IMG/VR virus record: IMGVR_UViG_3300031758_000681
Coordinates: 1-21,267 of that record
Source: a virus
Direction: 5' to 3' (one strand)
Length of the DNA: 21,267 nucleotides
Every line of letters begins with the position of its first letter. Position 1 is the stretch's first letter. The notes beneath the pieces were generated by a model. It saw only the letters and a program-made list of their open reading frames with translations. It did not search any database and was not told where the DNA came from. Below, piece after piece: positions 15,601-21,267 of this stretch. The translations under genes were made by a program, and so were the position numbers.

Positions 15601-18189
15601 CCTTTCATCTGCAATACCAGCCCCTTGTTTGTTTGCAGACCATAAAAACGGTTGAGGAGCATGTAACAAATATTGTTCGTTACTATATAATTTATTTGGG
15701 TCGGTTGATGATAATACATCATAACCTGAAATTATTCTTTTGAAATCCAAGGCCGCCTTTACAGCAACCGCAGTGCTAATATCGTTTTGTCCTAATAATG
15801 ACTCAAAACTTTTGAATCCGCCCGTACTTCCACATTGGAATGGGTCGTCTCCATTATCATCGTTTTCAAAATTAGGATGGGAAACATCGTATGATCCAGG
15901 AGAATTAACAGGCGCAATTACACTATTTGTTTGAGTCAATACTACATCAAACCCAAGTCCGCTTGAGGGGTCTTGTAAACTATTTTGAATTTCCTGTTGT
16001 TCTTGTGCTAAAGTATTTGCATCAAAGTCATCATCCAAAGTTGCTGTTCCACAATCACAATCACAACTTGTACAGTCAGGATATGCAATCATAGGTAGAC
16101 CAATTCTTGGGAAATTGTCTATCTTACCATTTTGGGTATTATCAAGAAAGAATTTTGTATAAAAATATGTAAACGCCAAACCAGCTGCGACTTGAATTAT
16201 AACTTTGAGCCCTTGAGCAATAATTTGTAAAATAGTACCAATTGAAATTACCGGTCCTCCTAATGGTGCAAAATCACCAAGACTAGTAATATAATAAACT
16301 AAATCTATTCCCGCAGAAACACCCTGATATACAATATATGGTCCAAGGAATAATAACAAGTATTTCAATACAGGCCACAATAACGCAATCAAGTGGGCGA
16401 CAAATAACAATACCAAAATTGGGAATGTCAAAATATTAACAAGTACATTAAAAACAAAAAAAATAGGATCAAAGTTCCTTATTATATCATTTACTGGAAA
16501 AGTGTTAACAGTTGATTTACAAGTTCTGTTGTCAATTTCTTTTATACCTAAATGTTTTGCCCTTCCAATTCCGTTTTTATATCTATCAAGGAACATTGCC
16601 GTTGTATAGACTTTATTGTATTGGAATTCGTAAAAGGTATCTTCACAATTGATTGCTTCTTGTTTGTTAACATAATCATCCCAATCGGTACTAAAGGCAT
16701 ATGATCTGTAAAGATCAAATAGAGCTTGTGGGTATTGTTTAAATGTTATAACTTGTGGTTGAGAGGGGTCAACAGGATTTGCAACAATTTGAAGTTGATC
16801 TCCTGGTGTTATTTCAATAGCGTTTAGAGTTCCTGTATATGGTTGTCCATTTATGTATATTATATAAGATTGGACATTGGTTGTTGTTGGGTCTGCCAAT
16901 CCTTGTGCCGTCCCAAAAACAACTGTAGATCCTGTGACAACACCAACACCTAAATTATAAGGGTATGTTGAGGGTGTGTTATTTGTTAATGGATCTACAG
17001 TATAATTTGTCCATCCATATTCTTTAACATTAGGGACTAAAAAATTGGCTCGTAAAAAACTCCCTTGTAATCCTTGTTCGTTTTGCCATTTAAATTTAAA
17101 TCTATATCTACCTTTTGTTGGGATACCTTTTGATGGGTCGTCAGATAATACTTGTTGACCAAATTCATTTGTAAAAACGTAATCCAAATTCATAGGAACA
17201 TTCAATAGGTATGTTCCATCTTGATCGATAACTTTTCCTTCCTCTTCTATTTGATATTGTTCAAGTATTGGTAATCCTTGATCGTCAGAATTGATTGTGT
17301 GTCTAATTGCCAAAATTTCGCCAGGTCCTGAAACTATTTCACAAAGATTTCCTGTATTGTTTTTTGGTTTACAACTTACTTTTAATGCATCATCATCTGT
17401 TGTAGATATAATTGACCCCATGAAAATTGAGGTCGGTTGTATATTAATGTTTGCTAATTTTGTCAAATCAAAATCAACTCGTGTTATCGCAACTTGACAT
17501 AAATCAGGATCTCCCCAAAAAGGAGATACGTCAACGTCAAAAACTAAATTTTTAATTTGTGGTAACTCTCTTAGATTTGTTGAGGATTTGAATGTAGATC
17601 CATTCACTTGAGACTCTGTTGCTAATCCTTGTTGAATTAAATCTTGTGGTGATAATGAAAAACATCCAATATCGGAAAGATCAACATCCATAACAATAGT
17701 TTGGTTTCCAACAGGAACACCAAAAATCATAAAGTCACCACTCTCATTAGTTTTAACAGTAAATCTATAATACTTATCGTAGACTTCAATGTATGAGTCA
17801 TCCATTAATACATCAGACACATTTGGGAATGATCCTGTAGATTGGTGACCTCTGTATGATGGTAACTTGGGAAGTAAGTTATATCTATAACCTTCTTCAT
17901 TAGTATCTGTGATAGTTTTGTATGGGTATAATTCTGAAATTACAGGATTTAGTTCATCCGCATCATCAAGGGGAATAAAAACAGAAACCCTTGCATTTGG
18001 TAAACCAAAACCATTATTCACAAAAACTCTACCAACCACAACTCCGTAATCAGCACACATTCTTGTATAAACATCATTTGCAAGTATTTTCAGTGAGAGT
18101 ACTTCTAAAGACTCCCAATCTTGTTCTAAATTTACATTGATGTACTTGTCAACACCAACTTCGGTTCTTATTCTGTATGATTTTGGCAT
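12598..18189 (-). CDS. Giant baseplate-associated protein with Ig-like modules and a membrane-like stretch (1863 aa)
   Basis: This is the largest gene of the window and directly follows gp6, the place of gp7 in T4, but no gp7 similarity is visible. Residues 13-21 (VDKYINVNL) are a motif shared with the next two proteins. Residues about 49-110 (VVVGRVFVNNGFGLPNARV ... TDTNEEGYRYNLLP) and 140-175 (FTVKTNESGDFMIFGVPVG) look like carboxypeptidase-regulatory-like Ig folds. Residues 575-682 are strongly hydrophobic and could form three or four membrane helices. A cysteine cluster CTSCDCDC follows at 706-713. The remainder is long, beta-rich and rich in Asn, Gln and Thr, ending in a Tyr/Phe-rich region. 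The frame is intact throughout, with a T8 run inside the hydrophobic part. A virion role is inferred from context. Confidence 0.75.
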   Translation of the reverse strand: MPKSYRIRTEVGVDKYINVNLEQDWESLEVLSLKILANDVYTRMCADYGVVVGRVFVNNGFGLPNARVSVFIPLDDADELNPVISELYPYKTITDTNEEGYRYNLLPKLPSYRGHQSTGSFPNVSDVLMDDSYIEVYDKYYRFTVKTNESGDFMIFGVPVGNQTIVMDVDLSDIGCFSLSPQDLIQQGLATESQVNGSTFKSSTNLRELPQIKNLVFDVDVSPFWGDPDLCQVAITRVDFDLTKLANINIQPTSIFMGSIISTTDDDALKVSCKPKNNTGNLCEIVSGPGEILAIRHTINSDDQGLPILEQYQIEEEGKVIDQDGTYLLNVPMNLDYVFTNEFGQQVLSDDPSKGIPTKGRYRFKFKWQNEQGLQGSFLRANFLVPNVKEYGWTNYTVDPLTNNTPSTYPYNLGVGVVTGSTVVFGTAQGLADPTTTNVQSYIIYINGQPYTGTLNAIEITPGDQLQIVANPVDPSQPQVITFKQYPQALFDLYRSYAFSTDWDDYVNKQEAINCEDTFYEFQYNKVYTTAMFLDRYKNGIGRAKHLGIKEIDNRTCKSTVNTFPVNDIIRNFDPIFFVFNVLVNILTFPILVLLFVAHLIALLWPVLKYLLLFLGPYIVYQGVSAGIDLVYYITSLGDFAPLGGPVISIGTILQIIAQGLKVIIQVAAGLAFTYFYTKFFLDNTQNGKIDNFPRIGLPMIAYPDCTSCDCDCGTATLDDDFDANTLAQEQQEIQNSLQDPSSGLGFDVVLTQTNSVIAPVNSPGSYDVSHPNFENDDNGDDPFQCGSTGGFKSFESLLGQNDISTAVAVKAALDFKRIISGYDVLSSTDPNKLYSNEQYLLHAPQPFLWSANKQGAGIADERYFAYPTTATFPQQLNQFNTRDKYFSGVNQIKTTVNPISGSTPFFDQVVVVLMNSGTAASITPGGICSFQDPNYMDSGSQFRMRNLTGATLNQFGNNAITGLTTTGVTTYTVNYADPSNSNGTSSLPAIIYIDQPQVSQVAGTITQEQSFLQYPTDIEYFQLLTGLTVTDFVNTSLGTSGYYKSAYLEHNVQFNYPICNGNNVPICPSFGPYTIQDVLYTMPNWQNFEVCIFVRGVDPHTAPQTISYDVSKIFGHTSFNGSVVISGSYYLNVPIQSSTVSQKPQTHNTTNNNNVKLYFPSYNFTITPPSINPNNYSGFTSNLPYFYLSTDDTPSYTPTPGWLNVSTQTQGSPFVYVDSSSQYTLPRNQANPTTYVGGGAFLGWVGNNPFSSNMLTDTAISDDNQKKQYYNTNAGYFQQQSSCGGNGNLSSLYSPAYYNQSFSPINFGNSLLIIMRSDRLPTSTRVENGASPTTGYALHQNNNFAVYTVSGELEPPTITAGADLPSGDSFDETGPTSALTSTLTCEGMVPLECYSGSGNNVGVIPAGQCSIPENRMINGCYCLLNKKYVKEYGSDVRLFLEWKVRFTMNFAACRGVFAQVFQNNWINGVLYMFNFNKRQTFGVNPLIPNYDYCTDVIVFDDINNSFFYRSSPWNKTIQQFIGKNKPQINPLIPQRLATFPGFGYNDRQIQFPTTLTDLGPRDFFINEICCGAGENGFGSYYADQLKSTSYQDNSDIIQLGFLSRILNEGVRQRILPIGQGQNNTEGKGIEQFFNSTRGGYRIDGDWAQMLSINSEWKVLPFISENLTGPNANDFIFFGDNYYPATPPSGANDIKPIMGLFFQTPLENLRYRKIESPGIETYNFNPLIQNYFGYGKSQVVPHYKWSLKQSNPSQNIFGTEDNNWYTNVVGQGFFKKKYQDLDFTTLGEKYITSTTNLGYISNYTLAGVPEPLIPPSVVNQGQPIGSANQAVVVGAPYHFYFGLNNGKTALNRFYKLYVATTEE
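16144..16467 (-). other. Hydrophobic, membrane-like segment of the 1863-aa protein
   Basis: Residues 575-682 hold long runs of Ile, Leu, Val, Phe and Ala with almost no charge: one around 577-605 (FFVFNVLVNILTF, then ILVLLFVAHLIALLW), one around 608-636 (KYLLLFLGPYIVYQG), and one around 645-678 (ISIGTILQIIAQG, then VIIQVAAGLAFTYFY). The segment is followed by the polar KFFLDNTQNGK and the cysteine cluster. Predicted number of helices: three to four, by eye. Confidence 0.75.
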
Positions 18190-18267
18190 TAAAAAAATCG
18201 TTTTTTCATAAATAGTTTATTTCCTATTTTCATAGAAAAATAGTCCCTTTTGAAAAAAAATAAATCC
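18190..18267 (-). promoter_or_regulatory. 78-bp AT-rich gap between gp6 and the 1863-aa gene
   Basis: This is the longest gap inside the structural block. On the coding strand it carries AACTATTTATG then A residues, 18 nt ahead of the ATG, nearly the block seen ahead of the 301-aa gene. A 7-bp inverted repeat (CTATTTT/AAAATAG, 18224-18243) has no U-tract after it and is too AT-rich for a convincing terminator. A promoter or an RNA-processing site for the 1,863-aa gene is possible. Confidence 0.4.
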
Positions 18268-20109
18268 CTATGAGAAATTAACGGATTTCAAGTTCAATAC
18301 TCTTACATTAATATCTTTGTTTGGGAATCGAATTTGATAGATTTGTGTTGGAGTTGCAAACAAAGTATCTGCCGTTGGTTGTATTTGTCTTGTTACAGGA
18401 TCCGAATAAGGCATAGATGTTTGTGCCGAAGAGTATTGACCTCCAACTTGATTAAAGAATGAAATGTCAGAAATACTAACTATACCGTTTTCTGCTTGTA
18501 TTAGTCTTCTAAGTTCAGATATGTTTACATTTTGACCTAACTGTATAACTAATGGATTAAAGAAGTTACTAACAATTTCAATTGTTTTTGAAATAATTGC
18601 ACCTTGGTTTTGACTATTATCTAATACAACATCAACAGTAACAGCCAAATCAATTGTTTCTGCCGCTTCAACGGAAATATAATCATTGATCATTCTGAAG
18701 TTAGATAAATAATTTGCGATGTTTTGTTTTAAAGTATTTGAAACAACATTAGATAAACTACCATTAGTGTCGTATGACAACATTTTGATTCTAATTTTAT
18801 TATTTTCTTCAGTGATTGCAACTTTTGCTGGTGCGCCATATTGTGACGGCATTGTTCTTATTAATGAATTATAATCATTAACAGTTACTGCTCTGTTCTG
18901 AGCTGCGAAGTTAAATGAAACCATATTTCTAACATCTTCTGTTGTTGGTAAATTAGCACCACCAATTGCGGCAGTTACGTTATTACACTGAAGACTATTA
19001 ATAACACTTCTATTTACAGAATCAGAAGGTCCATTAACTGCGAATGAAACTGTACCAATTTGATTGATTGTATTTAGACCTACATTACTAGCTAATCCAC
19101 CCCCAATTCTGTATTGAACGAATAGTGTTGTATTTGGTGTTAAAGCCGCACCCATAGCGTAATTGTTAGTATATCTACTTAAATCAAATCCTTTACCATC
19201 TCTAGCGAATTCTCTTAGTTGTTCTTCGGCCGAAATGTTACCACCACCAAAAGTCATTTTACAGAAACCTTGTGGTGTGTATTCAGAAATAAATTTATTA
19301 GAGGTTGTGATGTATCTTCCAACTTTAATACCTGGTTGATCTGAAACTTTAGTTGGGTCTTCAACAAAAACTCTATCTTGAACTAATGCATCAACCTCAA
19401 ACCATCTTTCAGGCCCCAAACTTAAAAAATCTTGCGGATTTGGTACTGTTGAATATTGTGTTCCTGGTTTCAACAACACACTTGTAATTCCTAATATATT
19501 TTTTTCAGGGAGAAATAACTCTAAATATGGTTTTACATCATTTGCGGTAATTGTTCTTTTGAACACTTTTGTAACTCCATTTACAACAACTTCTCTTTTA
19601 ACAATGGTGTAATTTATCAATTTACCACTTGAATCAAAATTTGGTATTTTTAATCTGTTTGGTGATCCTTCAGCATTAATTGGTGATGCAAAATCAATGT
19701 CATAGACAGTTTCAAAAGGTTGTCCAGCACCATTAACTAAAGATCCTCTTCTTAAGATTCCACAATATCTTATGTCTTCTCTATCACCAAAAGCAGGAAC
19801 TGTTATTGAGAAATCAACTAAAGCAACCGATGGTCTTTGACCAGGTACTTTAAGACCATAAGTTCTTGCAATATTATAAACCGAATTCTTTTGTTGTGCA
19901 AATTGTAATACAGTTTCTTGGATACTTCTATCAATTTGATAATTCAAGTTATCAGTTACCGCGGCGTTAAGATCCAACATAACTGAAAAAATCCCAGCAT
20001 CATTAAAGTTCTGAACTAAATCAGGATAGTAAGTTCTTGTGAAATTTATTAACTCAGATCTTACTCCTTGAAAATCTCGGACCGTATAGGATATCTTTTT
20101 TTCAGCCAT
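18268..20109 (-). CDS. gp6: Baseplate wedge protein, T4 gp6/P2 gpJ family (613 aa)
   Basis: gp6 forms the dimeric ring of the wedge that holds the baseplate hub and triggers sheath contraction. The N-terminal helical part has the family look: FTRTYYPDLVQNFNDAG, then LDLNAAVTDNLNYQIDRS with QETVLQFAQQKNSVYNIAR and YGLKVPGQRPS. The central part is beta-rich. In the C-terminal half, AQNRAVTVNDYNSLIRTMPS followed by PAKVAI is the usual signature where the protein enters its baseplate-J-like fold, and GQNVNISELRRLIQAENGI closes it. At 613 aa it is close to T4 gp6 (660 aa). The gene lies 6 bp after gp25. The W-J adjacency is the same as in P2. No Shine-Dalgarno is present; the ATG is preceded by ATTTAATGATAT. 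Confidence 0.93.
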   Translation of the reverse strand: MAEKKISYTVRDFQGVRSELINFTRTYYPDLVQNFNDAGIFSVMLDLNAAVTDNLNYQIDRSIQETVLQFAQQKNSVYNIARTYGLKVPGQRPSVALVDFSITVPAFGDREDIRYCGILRRGSLVNGAGQPFETVYDIDFASPINAEGSPNRLKIPNFDSSGKLINYTIVKREVVVNGVTKVFKRTITANDVKPYLELFLPEKNILGITSVLLKPGTQYSTVPNPQDFLSLGPERWFEVDALVQDRVFVEDPTKVSDQPGIKVGRYITTSNKFISEYTPQGFCKMTFGGGNISAEEQLREFARDGKGFDLSRYTNNYAMGAALTPNTTLFVQYRIGGGLASNVGLNTINQIGTVSFAVNGPSDSVNRSVINSLQCNNVTAAIGGANLPTTEDVRNMVSFNFAAQNRAVTVNDYNSLIRTMPSQYGAPAKVAITEENNKIRIKMLSYDTNGSLSNVVSNTLKQNIANYLSNFRMINDYISVEAAETIDLAVTVDVVLDNSQNQGAIISKTIEIVSNFFNPLVIQLGQNVNISELRRLIQAENGIVSISDISFFNQVGGQYSSAQTSMPYSDPVTRQIQPTADTLFATPTQIYQIRFPNKDINVRVLNLKSVNFS

Positions 20110-20115
20110 ATATCA

Positions 20116-20574
20116 TTAAATATTTAATATAACAAAATCTTGTGATTCAAATGCCGAATCAGTGATTTTATAATCAATTTTGATTCTTGCCGTGTGTTCT
20201 AAATTGGCAATGTTTGTAACTTTAAATTCTCGTTCACCATATTGGTTAACCGTATAACCTTTATCTTCAAGTCCTGCAGATGCTGGTTCAACAACAATAT
20301 TTGTAACTTGTAAGTTTGGCATAAATGTTCTAATGGTGTCCCTTATCTCCGCCTCAATATCTGAAAACGTAGGACCATCAAGTGGTTCGAATATATATTC
20401 ATATAATCTTGTCCCAAAATCAGGTAAAAAATATCTACTTCCTTTTCTTGTTAAAAGTAAGTGAACTAGATTACCTCTAATTTCAGCTTCGGTAGTTTCA
20501 GTAACATCCAAATATCTACCTGTAAACGAATCAACGAAGGGAAACCCTATACCGTATGTAATACCATTTGCCAT
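20116..20574 (-). CDS. gp25: Baseplate wedge protein, gp25/GPW/TssE family (152 aa)
   Basis: gp25 clamps the wedge core and starts sheath assembly. The match is seen in LVHLLLTRKGSRYFLPDFG followed by LYEYIFEPLDGPT, which parallels T4 gp25 (TTRKGSRPFDPEFG ... LFENMTP), then helix ADIRDTIRTF-like residues and a final beta hairpin. The length (152 against 132 in T4) is normal, with about 20 extra C-terminal residues. The place where the family carries the EPR tripeptide (YEPR in T4) reads FMPN here. The gene starts the structural block after the nrdA terminator, and its leader carries TATTTATA. It precedes gp6 by 6 bp. Confidence 0.93.
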   Translation of the reverse strand: MANGITYGIGFPFVDSFTGRYLDVTETTEAEIRGNLVHLLLTRKGSRYFLPDFGTRLYEYIFEPLDGPTFSDIEAEIRDTIRTFMPNLQVTNIVVEPASAGLEDKGYTVNQYGEREFKVTNIANLEHTARIKIDYKITDSAFESQDFVILNI

Positions 20575-20617
20575 ATCACATATAAATATAAGTTATAGAA
20601 TTTTTAAGTAAAAAAAA
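20575..20617 (-). promoter_or_regulatory. Leader of gp25 with TATTTATA motif
   Basis: Between the nrdA terminator and gp25 the coding strand reads ...AACTTATATTTATATGTGAT before the ATG, with TATTTAT ending 7 nt ahead of it. Because a strong terminator lies just upstream, the structural block needs its own promoter, and this is the most likely place. There is no Shine-Dalgarno sequence. No -35-type element can be stated with confidence. Confidence 0.45.
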
Positions 20618-20639
20618 AATCACTACCGAAGTAGTGATT
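20610..20639 (-). terminator. Intrinsic terminator after nrdA
   Basis: On the minus strand, AATCACTAC and GTAGTGATT form a perfect 9-bp stem closed by a TTCG tetraloop (stem 20618-20639), followed by eight T (20610-20617). It begins 7 nt after the nrdA stop codon. This separates nucleotide metabolism from the baseplate block. Confidence 0.93.
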
Positions 20640-20646
20640 CTTAATT

Positions 20647-21267
20647 TTAGGATGAACATCCAAAACATTCAAAATCAGAATTCTCAGGTCTTGGTGGTAA
20701 GTTTAGGTGAGAATAGTCAACTTTTGGTGGTTCAGGAGTTACTTTAGGTTTTTCACGTTTAGACATATCTAACGCCAAATGTTTAGCTCCTGTTGATATT
20801 GCCTTAGTTCTTACATAATAACATAAAGTTTTTAATCCTTTTTCCCAAGAGTGGAAATGTGATGATGTAATCTTAGATAGGGTTGGGTTTGCCATATAGA
20901 TGTTCATTGACTGTGATTGATCAATAAATGGAGCTCTATCTGCAGCCATATCAATAAGTTCTCTTTGTGAGATCTCCCAAATAGTTTTATACTTAGGAAT
21001 TAAATGTTCAATTCGTTTAACTTTCTTATTGTAGTTTTTATCTTCAGAATCCAAATAGTTATTAAAGTTAATATTTTGAATTGATCCTTCATTTATAATG
21101 ATTTCATTTTTTAAATCTTCACACCAAATACCTATCTTTTCAAAGTCGTTGATTAGATATTTGTTAACTATCATGATTTCACCACCAACAACTCGTCTAT
21201 TAAAGATTGCAGAGTGTGCTGGTTCTGTCATTTCATATGAACCTGTAATTTTAGCTGAAGATGCCAC
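20647..21267 (-). CDS. nrdA: Class I ribonucleotide reductase large subunit, C-terminal part (partial, 5' end beyond window)
   Basis: The enzyme makes deoxyribonucleotides from ribonucleoside diphosphates for phage DNA replication, with a small NrdB subunit that is not in the window. The 206 visible residues match the C-terminus of the large subunit: EPAHSAIFNRRVVGGE, YKTIWEISQREL, APFIDQSQSMNIYMANP, GLKTLCYYVRTKA with the radical-transfer tyrosine pair (150-151 of the visible part), and a C-terminal ECFGCSS carrying the redox Cys pair that recharges the active site. These resemble the eukaryotic-type enzyme (human: FIDQSQSLNIHIAEP, MYYLRTR, CLMCGS) more than the E. coli one. The GTG at the window edge is an internal codon, so the gene continues to the right; several hundred residues are missing. 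Confidence 0.95.
   Translation of the reverse strand: MASSAKITGSYEMTEPAHSAIFNRRVVGGEIMIVNKYLINDFEKIGIWCEDLKNEIIINEGSIQNINFNNYLDSEDKNYNKKVKRIEHLIPKYKTIWEISQRELIDMAADRAPFIDQSQSMNIYMANPTLSKITSSHFHSWEKGLKTLCYYVRTKAISTGAKHLALDMSKREKPKVTPEPPKVDYSHLNLPPRPENSDFECFGCSS

Noticed and set aside
12598-18189. Call of the 1863-aa protein as T4 gp7
   Set aside because: Position fits but no gp7/gpI sequence feature is visible, and a KGT-type segment is found in the 995-aa protein instead.
18224-18243. Hairpin CTATTTT/AAAATAG as a terminator after gp6
   Set aside because: The stem has one G-C pair, no U-tract follows, and the gene order argues for read-through.
20647-21267. A complete 206-aa protein starting at the edge GTG
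   Set aside because: The residues match the internal and C-terminal parts of the ribonucleotide reductase large subunit, so the GTG is an internal valine codon and the gene is cut by the window.

Overview
The window looks like part of the genome of a tailed phage with a contractile tail (myovirus) that infects a member of the Bacteroidetes, probably a flavobacterium-like host. The evidence is: (i) clear T4-type gp25 and gp6 baseplate-wedge proteins and the C-terminal part of a class I ribonucleotide reductase large subunit; (ii) AT-rich DNA and, ahead of almost every start codon, no Shine-Dalgarno sequence, as is usual in Bacteroidetes; (iii) a structural protein built from repeats resembling those of SprB, the Flavobacterium gliding adhesin. 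The host is an inference. No integrase, tRNA, insertion sequence or CRISPR array was seen.

Every gene lies on the minus strand, so transcription runs from high to low coordinates. In that order: the 3' end of nrdA (20647-21267, cut by the window edge) and a strong intrinsic terminator; gp25 and gp6; a 1,863-residue protein with Ig-like/carboxypeptidase-regulatory-like modules and an unexpected membrane-like hydrophobic stretch; three structural proteins of 598, 267 and 391 residues (the last with a PKD-like domain); a 301-residue protein; a 995-residue protein with a segment like the P2 gpI/T4 gp7 wedge family; a 732-residue SprB-repeat protein; a 98-residue protein; and a tail-fibre-like protein with a long collagen-like Gly-X-Y stalk, whose C-terminus is outside the window (1-2403).

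The order gp25, gp6, gpI-like, fibre matches the classical W-J-I-H order of phage P2, with five extra genes between J and I. Genes are packed tightly with TAATG, ATGA or back-to-back junctions, so the block is probably translated as coupled units. The genes plausibly build the baseplate wedge, its periphery and the host-contacting fibres.

The most interesting signals are architectural. Three consecutive unrelated-looking proteins (1863, 598 and 267 aa) share a short N-terminal motif. The 995-aa wedge-like protein and the 732-aa SprB-like protein share a C-terminal domain of about 100 residues. The same AT-rich motif (TATTTAT on the coding strand) occurs in all four intergenic gaps longer than 10 bp. 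Together these suggest a modular plug-in scheme for decorating a conserved contractile baseplate with Bacteroidetes-style adhesin modules.
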